From: Sphaerisporangium siamense
GTDB lineage: Bacteria; Actinomycetota; Actinomycetes; Streptosporangiales; Streptosporangiaceae
Reading direction: 5' to 3'
Assembly: GCF_014205275.1 (NCBI RefSeq)
Contig: NZ_JACHND010000001.1
Location: 3,596,001-3,660,000 of the forward strand
DNA: 64,000 nucleotides
Below the pieces are notes generated by a model that had not been told where the DNA came from, searched no databases, and worked only from the letters and a program-made list of their open reading frames with translations. This document shows, one piece after another, positions 1-9,075 of this stretch. Positions within the stretch are counted from its first letter, which is position 1. Each line of letters opens with the position of its first letter. A program made the position numbers and the translations under genes.

Positions 1-18
1 AGGCTCTCCCACAAGTGA
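1..18 (+). CDS. 3' tail of upstream gene, possibly the MetI permease (partial)
   Basis: In frame 1 the first codons read RLSHK then TGA, directly upstream of the MetQ-type lipoprotein gene. A basic C-terminus of this kind is plausible for the permease subunit of a methionine ABC importer, which normally precedes metQ. Only five residues are visible, so the assignment is inference from position alone. Confidence 0.3.
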   Translation, partial: RLSHK

Positions 19-86
19 GGCCCCGGCGGTCGCGGGCCGTCCTGGGTCGTTTCCCGATTGATCAGCCGATGTAAGGAGATATGGCG

Positions 87-929
87 ATGCGTAGGTTCAT
101 GGGGGCCGTGGCCGCCGCCGCGCTGGCACTGACGCTGGCCGCCTGCGGCGGGGAGAGCGCCGCGCCAGGGGCGACCACGAGCGCGAGCGCCGCGCAGGAC
201 GCGCCGCTGAAGGTGGGCGTGAGCCCCGTGCCGCACGGGGAGATCCTGAAGTTCGTGAAGGACAAGCTGGCCTCCGCGGCCGGGCTGAAGCTGGAGATCG
301 TCGAGTTCACCGACTACGTGCAGCCCAACAGCCAGCTCCAGGAGGGGCAGCTCGACGCGAACTACTTCCAGCACCGCCCCTACCTGGACGACTTCCAGAA
401 GTCCAAGGGCGGCAAGGAGATGGTGTTCGTGCGGGCCGTCCACCTGGAGCCGCTCGGCCTGTACTCGCGGAAGGTCAAGAGCACGGGCGAGCTGGCGAAC
501 GGCGCGACGGTGGCCGTCCCCAACGACGCCACCAACCTCGGGCGCGGGCTGAAGCTGCTGGAGGACAACGGCCTCATCGAGCTCAAGCCCGGCGTCGGCG
601 CCGCGGCCACCGAGAGGGACGTGGCGGAGAACCCCAAGAACATCCAGTTCAAGCCGCTGGAGGCCGCGCAGCTCCCGCGCTCGCTGGAGGACGTGGACGC
701 CGCCGTCATCAACGGCAACTACGCGCTGGAGGCCGAGCTGAAGCCGGCGTCGGACGCGCTGGTGCTGGAGAAGGCCGAGGGCAACCCGTACGCCAACGGG
801 CTGGTCGTCCTCAAGGGCCGGGAGGGCGACGCGAGGATCGAGAAGCTGGCCGGGCTGCTGGCCGGGCCCGAGGTGAGGAAGTTCATCGAGGACACCTACC
901 AGGGCTCGGTCATCCCGTCGGCGACGTGA
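87..929 (+). CDS. metQ: MetQ/NlpA-family methionine-type ABC transporter substrate-binding lipoprotein
   Basis: Extracellular lipid-anchored receptor of a D/L-methionine-type ABC importer. The N-terminus is a lipoprotein signal with a short basic start, a hydrophobic Ala/Leu core and a lipobox LAAC, followed by a Gly/Ser/Ala-rich linker. The mature part reads as an NlpA domain (LKVGVSPVPHGEIL, then QLDANYFQHRPYL, which carries the family's typical QFQH-like strand). About 280 residues is normal for the family. Two in-frame ATGs exist at 81 and 87; the AAGGAG at 73-78 is only 2 nt from the first and 8 nt from the second, so 87 is preferred. The 3' end overlaps the convergent TetR gene by 20 nt. 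Partner ATPase and permease genes would lie before the window. Confidence 0.85.
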   Translation: MRRFMGAVAAAALALTLAACGGESAAPGATTSASAAQDAPLKVGVSPVPHGEILKFVKDKLASAAGLKLEIVEFTDYVQPNSQLQEGQLDANYFQHRPYLDDFQKSKGGKEMVFVRAVHLEPLGLYSRKVKSTGELANGATVAVPNDATNLGRGLKLLEDNGLIELKPGVGAAATERDVAENPKNIQFKPLEAAQLPRSLEDVDAAVINGNYALEAELKPASDALVLEKAEGNPYANGLVVLKGREGDARIEKLAGLLAGPEVRKFIEDTYQGSVIPSAT

Positions 930-1545
930 CGTCCTCGGAGGGCCGCCGGCGCAGGCCGTCGAACGCGATCTTGCAGACGGCCTCCGCCAGCGCCGCCGCG
1001 CCCATGCCGCCGCGCGGCCTGTACCACTCGGTCACCGAGTTGACCAGCCCGAACAGCAGGCGGCTGACCACGGCCGGGTCCACGTCCGGCCGGATGTCGC
1101 CCTCGGCCTCGGCCTGGCGCACCAGCTCGCCCGCCAGATGGTCGAACGCGCGGCGGCGGGCCAGGGCCTGACGTTCCACCTTGGTGTTGCCGCGCACCCG
1201 CAGCAGCAGCGTGACGAACGGCAGCCGCTCGACCAGGACGTGGACGCTGCGGCGCACCAGGTGCTCCAGGCGGTCGATCGCCCGGCCCTCCATGGCCGCG
1301 GCCTCCTCGGCCGCCTCCGACAGCCCGTCCAGGGCCCGGTCCACCGCCAGGCGCAGCAGCTCGTCCTTGCCCGAGACGTGGTGGTAGATCGCCGACTTGG
1401 TGATGCCGAGCCTGCGGGACAGGTCCTCCATGCTGGTGGCCTCGTAGCCGCGTTCGTTGAAGACTTTGACGGCGACGGCGAGCAGTGATTCCAGGTCGTA
1501 GCCGGGACGGCCCCGGCGGGCCGGGGTGGCGCGGGCGGTGGCCAT
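910..1545 (-). CDS. paaR: TetR-family repressor of the phenylacetate cluster (PaaR-like)
   Basis: A 211-residue TetR regulator. The N-terminal helix-turn-helix is clear (TSMEDLSRRLGITKSAIYHH), and the C-terminal half is the variable ligand domain. It is divergent from the thiolase/paa genes with 286 bp between the starts. In other actinobacteria a TetR repressor named PaaR controls this pathway and is relieved by phenylacetyl-CoA. Two palindromes matching that operator lie upstream of paaZ and paaA in this window, so I infer this protein binds them. The ATG at 1545 was chosen because the HTH starts about 40 residues later, as in the family; upstream in-frame extension is Arg/Pro-rich shadow sequence. 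The 3' end runs 20 nt into metQ. Confidence 0.8.
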   Translation of the reverse strand: MATARATPARRGRPGYDLESLLAVAVKVFNERGYEATSMEDLSRRLGITKSAIYHHVSGKDELLRLAVDRALDGLSEAAEEAAAMEGRAIDRLEHLVRRSVHVLVERLPFVTLLLRVRGNTKVERQALARRRAFDHLAGELVRQAEAEGDIRPDVDPAVVSRLLFGLVNSVTEWYRPRGGMGAAALAEAVCKIAFDGLRRRPSEDVTSPTG

Positions 1546-1831
1546 CGCGGGTGCACGCCTGCCTTTCTGGGGGTCGAGGGACCGCGCGGCCGGGCGGGGA
1601 GGTCGTTCACGCCCCCTGATCGCGATCATATCGTCACCGCGGCCGGTGGCCCCGTTTCGTCCGGCGCTGGTACGGGCACGCCTGGCAGGCGATGACGGGG
1701 CGAGCGGGCCGTGCCGGGCGGCGCGGGCTCCGACCGGTGTCCGGGTTGGTGGTGTGGGTACCTGTATCGTCGGAAAACGCCGGATTCGCGTATTTGATCG
1801 CCACCGAAACCTTCCAAGGAGGTCGACCGCC

Positions 1832-3010
1832 ATGCCGGAGGCATATCTCGTCGACGGGGTCCGCACCCCCCTAGGCCGGTACGGGGGAGTGCTCGCGGGC
1901 GTGCGTCCCGACGATCTCGCCGCCCTCGTCGTGGGCGAGGTGCTGCGCCGCGCCGGCGCGCCCGGGGACGAGGTGGACGAGGTGATCCTCGGCGCCGCCA
2001 ACCAGGCGGGCGAGGACAACCGCAACGTCGCCAGGATGGCCGTCCTGCTCGCCGGGCTCGCCGAGACCGTCCCCGGCTACACCGTCAACCGCCTGTGCGC
2101 GAGCGGCCTCACCGCCGTCGTCTCCGCCGCCCAGGCCGTGCGCGCCGGCGAGGCGGACCTGGTCGTCGCGGGCGGCGTGGAGTCCATGACCCGCGCGCCC
2201 TGGGTCATGGCCAAGCCCGGCACCCCCTGGGCGCGTCCCGGCGAGGTCGCCGACACCTCCCTCGGCTGGCGCCTGGTCAACCCCCGGTTCGACGCCAAGA
2301 CCACCCTGTCGATGGGCGAGACGGCCGAGGAGGTCGCCGCGCAGGACGGCGTCTCCCGCGAGGACAGCGACGCGTTCGCGCTGCGCAGCCACCGCAGGGC
2401 CATCGCCGCCATGGACGAGGGCCGCTTCGACGCCGAGATCGTCCCCGTCCCCGTCAAGGACGGCGAGGTCACCAAGGACGAGGGGCCGCGCAGGAACACC
2501 ACCCTGGAGAAGCTCGCCGCCCTGCGCCCGGTGTTCCGCGCGGGCGGCGTGGTGACGGCGGGTTCGTCCTCGCCGCTGTCGGACGGCGCGGCGGCCCTGA
2601 TCGTCGCGAGCGAGGCCGCCGTCGAGCGGTACGGCCTGCGTCCCCGCGCCCGCGTGGTGACCTCCGCCAGCGCGGGGGTGGAGCCGCGCGTGATGGGCGT
2701 CGGCCCGGTGCCGGCGACCGAGAAGGCGCTGGCCCGCGCCGGCTGGCAGGCCGGCGACCTGGAGGCGGTCGAGCTCAACGAGGCGTTCGCCGTGCAGAGC
2801 CTGGCCGTCATCCGCAGGCTCAAGCTGGAGGAGGACATCGTCAACGCCGACGGCGGCGCGATCGCCCTCGGCCACCCCCTCGGCTGCTCGGGCGCCCGCG
2901 CCCTCGTGACGCTGCTCGGCCGCATGGAGCGCGAGGACGCCCGGCGCGGCCTCGCGACGCTGTGCGTGGGCGTGGGACAGGGCGTCGCGATGCTGGTCGA
3001 ACGGGTCTGA
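1832..3010 (+). CDS. paaJ: Acetyl-CoA acyltransferase (3-oxoadipyl-CoA/3-oxo-5,6-dehydrosuberyl-CoA thiolase)
   Basis: A 392-residue type II thiolase. The nucleophilic Cys89 sits in NRLCASGL. The conserved NEAFA, GHPLGCSGAR and a C-terminal CVGVGQG (second catalytic Cys) are all present. In the phenylacetate pathway this enzyme cleaves 3-oxo-5,6-dehydrosuberyl-CoA and 3-oxoadipyl-CoA to acetyl-CoA and succinyl-CoA. A strong AAGGAGGT at 1816-1823 lies 8 nt before the ATG, which fixes the start. The longer open frame upstream is non-coding leader shared with the divergent repressor. Because general degradative thiolases look very similar, the assignment to the Paa pathway comes from its place between paaR and paaZ. 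Confidence 0.85.
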   Translation: MPEAYLVDGVRTPLGRYGGVLAGVRPDDLAALVVGEVLRRAGAPGDEVDEVILGAANQAGEDNRNVARMAVLLAGLAETVPGYTVNRLCASGLTAVVSAAQAVRAGEADLVVAGGVESMTRAPWVMAKPGTPWARPGEVADTSLGWRLVNPRFDAKTTLSMGETAEEVAAQDGVSREDSDAFALRSHRRAIAAMDEGRFDAEIVPVPVKDGEVTKDEGPRRNTTLEKLAALRPVFRAGGVVTAGSSSPLSDGAAALIVASEAAVERYGLRPRARVVTSASAGVEPRVMGVGPVPATEKALARAGWQAGDLEAVELNEAFAVQSLAVIRRLKLEEDIVNADGGAIALGHPLGCSGARALVTLLGRMEREDARRGLATLCVGVGQGVAMLVERV

Positions 3011-3134
3011 CCAGGTCATAAAGGAAGAGCGGCCCGGGGTGCGGAGCCCCCGGGGCGAGGTGTCGCCGTGCGCGCGTGCGGGGTAGGACGCGAGATGTCC
3101 CCCCGCACGCGGACGCTGGGACCCGTGCGGGGTT

Positions 3135-3156
3135 ACCATCCGAACGTACGGTCAGT
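3135..3156. promoter_or_regulatory. Putative PaaR operator upstream of paaZ
   Basis: A 22-bp imperfect palindrome with core TCCGAACGTACGGT and flanks ACC/AGT, ending 25 nt before the paaZ start. As I recall it, the published corynebacterial PaaR site has ACCG and CGGT half-sites around a central CG with outer ACT and AGT flanks; this site agrees at 14 of the 16 fixed positions. A second copy precedes paaA. Confidence 0.65.
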
Positions 3157-3181
3157 AAATGACTCCTCGTGGAGGTCCGCC

Positions 3182-5239
3182 ATGGCCACGCTCCGAAGCT
3201 ATGTGACCGGTTCCTGGCACACGCCGGGCGAGGACGGGGCCCCGCTGCACGACGCCGTCACCGGCGAGGAGGTCGTGCGGATCTCCTCGGCCGGCGTCGA
3301 CTTCGGGGCCACCCTGGAGTACGGGCGCCGCGTCGGCGGGCCCGCGATCCGCGAGCTGACCTTCCACCAGCGGGCGGCCCTGCTCAAGGCCCTCGCCTCC
3401 TACCTGCGGGAACGCCGTGAGGAGCTGTACGGGCTGTCGCTGCGCACCGGCGCCACCCGCGGCGATGCGCGCTTCGATGTCGACGGCGGCATCGGCGTGC
3501 TGTTCTCCTACTCCAGCAAGGGCCGCCGCGAGATGCCCAACGACACCGTCTACGTCGAGGGCGCCGTGGAGCCCCTCGGCAAGGGCGGCTCCTTCGCCGC
3601 GCAGCACGTCTGCACCCCCCGGCGCGGGGTCGCGGTGCAGATCAACGCGTTCAACTTCCCCGTCTGGGGCCCGCTGGAGAAGCTCGCGCCCGCGTTCGTC
3701 GCCGGCATGCCGTCCCTGATCAAGCCCGCCGGCCAGACGGCGTACGTCACCGCGCGGCTCGTCGAGATGATCGTCGAATCCGGCCTGCTGCCCGAGGGCT
3801 CGGTGCAGCTCGTCTGCGGCAGCGCGGGCGACCTGTTCGAGCACCTCACCGAGCAGGACCTGGTCGCCTTCACCGGCTCGGCCTCCACCGCGCAGAAGCT
3901 GCGCACCCACCCGGTCGTCGCCGCGCGCTCGGTGCGGTTCAACGCCGAGGCCGACTCGCTGAACTGCTCGATCCTCGGCCCGGACGCCGTGCCCGGCACC
4001 AAGGAGTTCGACCTGTTCGTCGCCCAGCTCGTCACCGAGATGACGGTGAAGGCGGGGCAGAAGTGCACGGCGATCCGCCGGGCGTTCGTCCCCGAGAGCC
4101 TGCTCGGCGACGTCGCCGAGGCCACCGCCGCCCGGCTCGCCGCGATCACCGTGGGGAACCCGGCGGACCCGGCGGTCGGCATGGGCGCGCTGGCGAGCCT
4201 GGGCCAGCGCGAGGAGGTCCGCCGCGCGCTCAAGGCCCTGACCGCCGCGGGCTCGATCGTCTTCGGCGATCCCGACCGGGTGGACGTGCTCGGCGCCGAC
4301 GCCGAGCGTGGCGCGTTCGTCTCGCCGGTGCTGCTGCGCGTGGACGAGGCCGACCGGCCCGAGCCGCACGAGGTGGAGGCGTTCGGGCCGGTCAGCGCCC
4401 TCATGCCGTACACCTCCGCCGAGCACGTGATCGAGCTGGCCGCCCGGGGCCAGGGGAGCCTCGCGGGGTCCGTCGTCACCGGCGACGCCGGATTCGCCCG
4501 GCAGGTCGTGCTCGGCACCGCGCCCTGGCACGGTCGCCTGCTCGTCCTGGACGCCGAGGCCGGCAAGGAGTCCACCGGGCACGGCTCGCCGCTGCCGATG
4601 CTCGTGCACGGCGGCCCCGGCCGGGCCGGCGGCGGCGAGGAGATGGGCGGCGTCCGCGGCATCCTGCACCACATGAACCGCACGGCCGTCCAGGGGAGCC
4701 CGGACATGCTCGCGGCGGTCACCGGCCGATGGGTGCCGGGCGCGGCGCGGGACACCTCCGGCGTCCACCCCTTCCGCAAGCACCTGGAGGACCTGCGCGT
4801 CGGCGACACGGTGGTCGGCGGGCCGCGCCGGGTCGGGCTGGAGGACATCGAGCACTTCGCCGCGTTCACCGGGGACACCTTCTACGCGCACATGGACGAG
4901 GAGGCCGCCCGGGCCAACCCGTTCTTCGACGGCAGGGTGGCCCACGGCTACCTGATCGTCTCGCTGGCCGCCGGGCTGTTCGTCGACCCCGACCCGGGGC
5001 CGGTGCTGGCCAACTACGGCCTGGAGAACCTGCGGTTCCTCACCCCCGTCTACCCGGGCGACGAGCTGACGGTCACGCTGACCGCCAAGCAGATCACCCC
5101 GCGCGAGGGGCTGGAGCACGGGGAGGTCCGCTGGGACGCCGACGTCACCAAGCAGGACGGCTCGTCGGTCGCCAAGTACGACGTGCTGACTCTGGTGGCC
5201 AAGCGCGAGACGCCGGAGTTGCGAGGCGGGCAGGGGTGA
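3182..5239 (+). CDS. paaZ: PaaZ: bifunctional oxepin-CoA hydrolase / 3-oxo-5,6-dehydrosuberyl-CoA semialdehyde dehydrogenase
   Basis: A 685-residue two-domain enzyme. Residues 1 to about 525 form an aldehyde dehydrogenase with general-base Glu256 (FNAEADSLN) and nucleophile Cys295 (GQKCTAIRR), the same numbers as in E. coli PaaZ. The C-terminal MaoC hot-dog domain has the hydratase dyad Asp565 and His570 in [10 protein letters not shown]. Together they hydrolyse the seven-membered oxepin-CoA ring and oxidise the resulting aldehyde with NADP. GGAGG at 3170-3174 supports the ATG at 3182; the N-terminal extension of the open frame would run through the operator. It is followed by a second PaaR-like operator and the epoxidase operon, so it may be a separate transcription unit. 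Confidence 0.95.
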   Translation: MATLRSYVTGSWHTPGEDGAPLHDAVTGEEVVRISSAGVDFGATLEYGRRVGGPAIRELTFHQRAALLKALASYLRERREELYGLSLRTGATRGDARFDVDGGIGVLFSYSSKGRREMPNDTVYVEGAVEPLGKGGSFAAQHVCTPRRGVAVQINAFNFPVWGPLEKLAPAFVAGMPSLIKPAGQTAYVTARLVEMIVESGLLPEGSVQLVCGSAGDLFEHLTEQDLVAFTGSASTAQKLRTHPVVAARSVRFNAEADSLNCSILGPDAVPGTKEFDLFVAQLVTEMTVKAGQKCTAIRRAFVPESLLGDVAEATAARLAAITVGNPADPAVGMGALASLGQREEVRRALKALTAAGSIVFGDPDRVDVLGADAERGAFVSPVLLRVDEADRPEPHEVEAFGPVSALMPYTSAEHVIELAARGQGSLAGSVVTGDAGFARQVVLGTAPWHGRLLVLDAEAGKESTGHGSPLPMLVHGGPGRAGGGEEMGGVRGILHHMNRTAVQGSPDMLAAVTGRWVPGAARDTSGVHPFRKHLEDLRVGDTVVGGPRRVGLEDIEHFAAFTGDTFYAHMDEEAARANPFFDGRVAHGYLIVSLAAGLFVDPDPGPVLANYGLENLRFLTPVYPGDELTVTLTAKQITPREGLEHGEVRWDADVTKQDGSSVAKYDVLTLVAKRETPELRGGQG

Positions 5240-5251
5240 GCGAGACTACTA

Positions 5252-5273
5252 ACTGACCGAATGTTCGGTAAAG
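5252..5273. promoter_or_regulatory. Putative PaaR operator upstream of paaA
   Basis: A 22-bp palindrome with core ACCGAATGTTCGGT, left flank ACT and weaker right flank, 10 nt before the paaA start. It shares the ACCG-N6-CGGT architecture with the site at 3135-3156. Its closeness to the start codon suggests it can block promoter clearance or initiation. Confidence 0.65.
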
Positions 5274-5283
5274 GTGGCGAGGC

Positions 5284-6216
5284 ATGGCTGACCTCCAGGA
5301 GCACTTCGACCGTACGATCGCGCGCGATCAGCGCGTGGAGCCGCGCGACTGGATGCCCGACGGCTACCGCGGCACGATGATCCGGCAGATCGCCCAGCAC
5401 GCGCACTCGGAGATCATCGGCATGCAGCCGGAAGGGGCGTGGATCACCCGGGCGCCCTCGCTGCGCCGCAAGGCGATCCTGCTGGCCAAGGTGCAGGACG
5501 AGGCCGGGCACGGCCTGTACCTGTACTCGGCCGCCGAGACGCTCGGCACCGACCGCGCCGAGCTGACCGGCAAGCTCATCGAGGGACGGCAGAAGTACTC
5601 CTCGATCTTCAACTACCCGACGCTGTCCTACGCGGACGTGGGCGTGATCGGCTGGCTGGTGGACGGGGCGGCGATCTGCAACCAGGTGCCGCTGTGCCGC
5701 AGCTCCTACGGGCCCTACGCGCGGGCGATGATCCGCATCTGCAAGGAGGAGTCCTTCCACCAGCGGCAGGGCTACGAGCTGCTGATGACGATGATGGCGG
5801 GCACGCCGGCGCAGCGCGACATGGTGCAGGACGCGGTGGACCGCTGGTGGTGGCCGTCCCTGATGATGTTCGGCCCGCCCGACCACGCCTCGCCCAACAC
5901 CGAGCGTTCCATGGCCTGGAAGATCAAGCGGCACACCAACGACGAGCTGCGGCAGCGCTTCGTGGACATGACCGTCCCGCAGGCCGAGGCGCTCGGCGTC
6001 ACCCTCCCCGACCCCGGCCTGCGCTGGAACCCCGAGCGCGGCCACCACGACTTCGGCCCGATCGACTGGTCGGAGCTCCAGCGCGTGATCAGCGGGAACG
6101 GGCCGTGCAACGCCGAGCGCATGGCCGTGCGCCGCGCCGCCCACGAGGACGGCGCGTGGGTCCGCGAGGCCGCCGCCGCGTACGCACGCAAGACCCGCGA
6201 TGGGGAGGCGGCATGA
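5284..6216 (+). CDS. paaA: 1,2-phenylacetyl-CoA epoxidase, catalytic alpha subunit PaaA
   Basis: A 310-residue di-iron subunit of the multicomponent oxygenase that epoxidises the ring of phenylacetyl-CoA. The ferritin-like iron ligands are visible as KVQDEAGHG and [10 protein letters not shown] (two ExxH-type motifs) within long helices. The length is within a residue of E. coli PaaA. It is first in a tight operon paaABCDE; the stop overlaps the paaB start as ATGA. The paaA start lies just behind the second PaaR-like palindrome. No deviation from the family was noticed. Confidence 0.97.
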   Translation: MADLQEHFDRTIARDQRVEPRDWMPDGYRGTMIRQIAQHAHSEIIGMQPEGAWITRAPSLRRKAILLAKVQDEAGHGLYLYSAAETLGTDRAELTGKLIEGRQKYSSIFNYPTLSYADVGVIGWLVDGAAICNQVPLCRSSYGPYARAMIRICKEESFHQRQGYELLMTMMAGTPAQRDMVQDAVDRWWWPSLMMFGPPDHASPNTERSMAWKIKRHTNDELRQRFVDMTVPQAEALGVTLPDPGLRWNPERGHHDFGPIDWSELQRVISGNGPCNAERMAVRRAAHEDGAWVREAAAAYARKTRDGEAA

Positions 6217-6494
6217 GCGACTGGCCCCTGTACGAGGTGTTCGTGCGCGGCAAGCGCGGCCTCAACCACGTCCACGTCGGCTCGCTGCACGCCGCCGACG
6301 AGGAGACCGCCCTGCGCCACGCCCGCGACCTCTACACGCGCAGGAACGAGGGCGTCAGCATCTGGGTGGTGCGCTCGGAGCACATCGCCGCCACCAGCCC
6401 GGACGAGAAGGACCCGTTCTTCGCGCCGAGCGGCGACAAGGTGTACCGGCATCCGACGTTCTACACGATTCCCGACGACGTCCCGCACATGTGA
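6213..6494 (+). CDS. paaB: 1,2-phenylacetyl-CoA epoxidase subunit PaaB
   Basis: A 93-residue protein beginning [19 protein letters not shown], the characteristic PaaB start, and ending with the [11 protein letters not shown] tail. PaaB bridges two PaaAC heterodimers in the epoxidase complex and has no catalytic centre of its own. Its ATG overlaps the paaA stop by 4 nt, so translation is probably coupled and stoichiometric with PaaA. Confidence 0.95.
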   Translation: MSDWPLYEVFVRGKRGLNHVHVGSLHAADEETALRHARDLYTRRNEGVSIWVVRSEHIAATSPDEKDPFFAPSGDKVYRHPTFYTIPDDVPHM

Positions 6495-6501
6495 GGCCGC
6501 C

Positions 6502-7419
6502 ATGTCTGACATGTCCGCCATGCCGTCCTTCGGCAGCCACCCCGATCCCGCCGCCGGCAACGCCTACGAGGCGCTCAACGAGGCCGACGACCCGCGCTGG
6601 GCGTTCGGCACCGGGTTCACCGACCCCCTGGCCGGGGTGGACACCACCCTGCCTTCGGGCGTGGACGGCGCCGACCTGGCCGCGTACTGCCTCATGCTCG
6701 GCGACGACGCCCTGATCATGTCCCATCGCCTCCAGGAGTGGTGCACCCACGCGCCCGAGCTGGAGGAGGAGGTCGCGTTGGCCAACATCGCCCTCGACCT
6801 GCTCGGCCAGGCGCGGCTGCTGCTCGCCCGCGCCGGGACCGCCGACGGGACCGGGCGCGACGAGGACGCGCTGGCGTTCCTGCGCGACCCCGGCGAGTTC
6901 CGCAACGCGCGGCTGGCCGAGGTCCGGAACGGCGACTTCGGGCACGCCATGGCCCGGCTGCTCGTCTTCGCCACCTGGCGGCTGGCCCTGCTCGACCGGC
7001 TCGCCGCCTCCCGCGACCCGGTCCTCGCCGCGGTCGCCGCCAAGGGCGTCAAGGAACTGGCCTACCACCGCGACTACGCGGCCGGCTGGGTCGTCCGGCT
7101 CGGCGACGGCACCGCGCACTCGCGCGAGCGCGTCTACGAGGGGTTGTCGTCGGTGTGGCCGCTCGTCCCCGAGCTGTTCGCCGCGCACCCGGTGGAGGCC
7201 CGCCTCGCGCGCGCGGGCGTGGCGGCCGACCCCGCCGACCTCCGCGCCGAGTTCGACGCCGTGATCGACCAGGTGCTGGCCGCGGCCACCCTCACCCGGC
7301 CGCCCCTGCCGTCCGAGGGATCGGCGCTCGGCCGCGGCGGCGCCCACACCGAGGCGCTGACCGTCCTGCTGGAGGAACTGCAGAGCGTCGCCCGCGCCCA
7401 CCCGGGGGCACGATGGTGA
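6502..7419 (+). CDS. paaC: 1,2-phenylacetyl-CoA epoxidase structural subunit PaaC
   Basis: A 305-residue ferritin-like helical subunit that forms the heterodimer with PaaA. The family segment LGDDALIMSHRLQEW is near residue 75 and the EVALANIALDLLGQ helix follows. Compared with PaaA the iron ligands are not conserved, as expected for a structural partner. An N-terminal extension of about 50 residues precedes the core (E. coli PaaC is about 248 residues). The gene starts 7 nt after paaB and its 3' end overlaps paaD by 7 nt. Confidence 0.93.
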   Translation: MSDMSAMPSFGSHPDPAAGNAYEALNEADDPRWAFGTGFTDPLAGVDTTLPSGVDGADLAAYCLMLGDDALIMSHRLQEWCTHAPELEEEVALANIALDLLGQARLLLARAGTADGTGRDEDALAFLRDPGEFRNARLAEVRNGDFGHAMARLLVFATWRLALLDRLAASRDPVLAAVAAKGVKELAYHRDYAAGWVVRLGDGTAHSRERVYEGLSSVWPLVPELFAAHPVEARLARAGVAADPADLRAEFDAVIDQVLAAATLTRPPLPSEGSALGRGGAHTEALTVLLEELQSVARAHPGARW

Positions 7420-7928
7420 GCCCGACGCGGGAACGGGGCCGGGCCGGCGAGGTCGCCGCCACCGTGGCCGACCCCGAGCTGCCCATGCTCACCCTGGCCG
7501 ACCTCGGCATCCTGCGCGAGGTCACCGAGACCGGCGACGGCCGCGTCGTCGTCACGATCACGCCGACCTACAGCGGATGCCCGGCGATGGACGCGATCCG
7601 CGCCGACCTGTCCGCTGCCCTGCGCGCCGCCGGGTACGCCGACGTCGAGATCCGCACCTCGCTCACGCCGCCCTGGACCACCGACTGGATCGGCGAGGCC
7701 GGCAGGCGCAAGCTCGCCGCGGCGGGCATCTCCCCGCCAGGCCCCGCCCCGCGCCGGGCCCCCGGCCCGGTGCCGGTCGCGCTCGGCCCGGTCCGCGCGC
7801 GGCTGACCTGCCCGAACTGCGGCTCCGGCGAGACCGGGGAGATTTCGCGCTTCGGCGCGACCGCGTGCAGGTCCCTGTGGCGCTGCCAGGCGTGCCACGA
7901 GCCGTTCGAGCACGTCAAGGAGATCTGA
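7413..7928 (+). CDS. paaD: Phenylacetate-CoA oxygenase maturation protein PaaD (SufT/MIP18-like with zinc ribbon)
   Basis: A 171-residue protein with an N-terminal MIP18/DUF59 domain (TVADPELPMLTLADLGIL, then TPTYSGCPAM) and a C-terminal zinc-ribbon with CPNC and CQAC pairs. PaaD is needed for function of the epoxidase and is thought to help mature its iron-sulfur or di-iron centres. The ATG at 7413 overlaps the end of paaC; a GTG follows directly at 7416 and could serve instead. Located between paaC and paaE as in most paa operons. Confidence 0.93.
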   Translation: MVSPTRERGRAGEVAATVADPELPMLTLADLGILREVTETGDGRVVVTITPTYSGCPAMDAIRADLSAALRAAGYADVEIRTSLTPPWTTDWIGEAGRRKLAAAGISPPGPAPRRAPGPVPVALGPVRARLTCPNCGSGETGEISRFGATACRSLWRCQACHEPFEHVKEI

Positions 7929-7929
7929 G

Positions 7930-9069
7930 ATGGCCGGACGCCCGCCCGAGGACCTTTCGCTATCCGGGCCGGGGGAGCCCGGCGGCGCCGTGCGGGTGGC
8001 CGAGCCCGCCCGCGGCCGTGCCACGTTCACGGCGCTGCGCGTCGCCCGGGTCGAACGGCTCTGCGAGGACGCCGCCGCCGTCACCTTCGACGTGCCGCCG
8101 GACCTCGCCGAGCGGTTCGCCTTCCTGCCCGGCCAGTCCCTGACCCTCCGCGCCATCGTGGACGGCCGCGACGAGCGCAGGTCGTACTCGATCTGCTCCC
8201 CGGCCGGCGGGCCGCTGCGCATCGGCGTCCGCGAGATCCCCGACGGCCTGTTCTCCACCTGGCTCGTGCGCCACCTCAAGGCCGGCGACACCCTCGCCGT
8301 CCAGCCGCCGAGCGGCGGCTTCACCGCCGACCTGAGCCGTCCCGCCCACCACGTGTTCATCGCCGCCGGGTCCGGCATCACGCCCGTGCTGTCGCTCGCC
8401 TCCTCCGCGCTGGCCGTCCCCGGCTCCCGGGCGACGATCTTCTACGGCAACCGCACCACGCGGACCGTCATGTTCGCCGAGGAGCTCGCCGACCTGAAGG
8501 ACTCCGCGCCCGCCCGCGTCGAACTCGTCCACGTGCTGTCCCGGGAGCCGCGCGAGCCGGAGCTGTTCACCGGCCGCCTGGACGCCGCCAAGCTGCGGGT
8601 CCTGCTCCCCGCCCTCACCGCCGTGCGGGAGGTCGCGCACTGGTGGCTGTGCGGGCCGTACCAGATGGTCATGGACGCGCGGCGGGTGCTCGCCGAGCTG
8701 GGTGTCCCGCCCGGACGCCTGCACCACGAGCTGTTCTACGTGGACGAGCCGCCGCCCGCGCCCGTCCGGCCCGCGGCGGGCCCGGAGGAGGAGACGGCCG
8801 AGGTCACGGTGATCCTGGACGGCCGCGCCACCACCGCCGCGCTGCCCTTCGACGTCACCGTGCTCGAAGGCGCGCAGCGCGTGCGCCCCGACCTGCCGTT
8901 CGCCTGCAAGGGCGGCGTCTGCGGCACCTGCCGCGCCCGCGTCGTGGACGGCGCGGCCGACATGCGCAGGAACTTCGCCCTCGAACCCCGCGAGGTCCAA
9001 GCCGGGTACGTGCTGACCTGCCAGTCGTTCCCCGGCTCGGCCAGGCTCACCGTCGACTACGACGCCTGA
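7930..9069 (+). CDS. paaE: 1,2-phenylacetyl-CoA epoxidase reductase PaaE
   Basis: A 379-residue electron-transfer subunit. An N-terminal FAD domain carries RRSYSICSP, the NAD(P) domain carries GSGITPVLS, and a C-terminal plant-type ferredoxin domain has four [2Fe-2S] cysteines at 326, 331, 334 and 364. It passes electrons from NADPH to PaaA. It has an N-terminal extension of about 30 residues relative to E. coli PaaE. It starts one base after the paaD stop, completing the operon. Phenylacetate-CoA ligase (paaK) and the hydratase/dehydrogenase genes (paaF, paaG, paaH) are not in this window. Confidence 0.95.
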   Translation: MAGRPPEDLSLSGPGEPGGAVRVAEPARGRATFTALRVARVERLCEDAAAVTFDVPPDLAERFAFLPGQSLTLRAIVDGRDERRSYSICSPAGGPLRIGVREIPDGLFSTWLVRHLKAGDTLAVQPPSGGFTADLSRPAHHVFIAAGSGITPVLSLASSALAVPGSRATIFYGNRTTRTVMFAEELADLKDSAPARVELVHVLSREPREPELFTGRLDAAKLRVLLPALTAVREVAHWWLCGPYQMVMDARRVLAELGVPPGRLHHELFYVDEPPPAPVRPAAGPEEETAEVTVILDGRATTAALPFDVTVLEGAQRVRPDLPFACKGGVCGTCRARVVDGAADMRRNFALEPREVQAGYVLTCQSFPGSARLTVDYDA

Positions 9070-9075
9070 CCCGCC

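Noticed and set aside
1729..1750. A possible third PaaR operator in the paaR-paaJ gap (ACCG followed by GGGT)
   Set aside because: Only about 10 of 16 fixed positions agree and the central CG is missing; too weak to call.
910..2025. A 371-residue reading of the TetR gene
   Set aside because: The first 160 residues are Arg/Pro-rich antisense of the leader and thiolase start; the HTH begins right after the ATG at 1545.
1871..3139. Long minus-strand open frames opposite the thiolase, PaaZ, cobN, chlID and sialidase genes
   Set aside because: They are high-GC antisense shadows: low-complexity Arg/Ala/Gly/His content and no family motifs, while the other strand carries clear enzymes.
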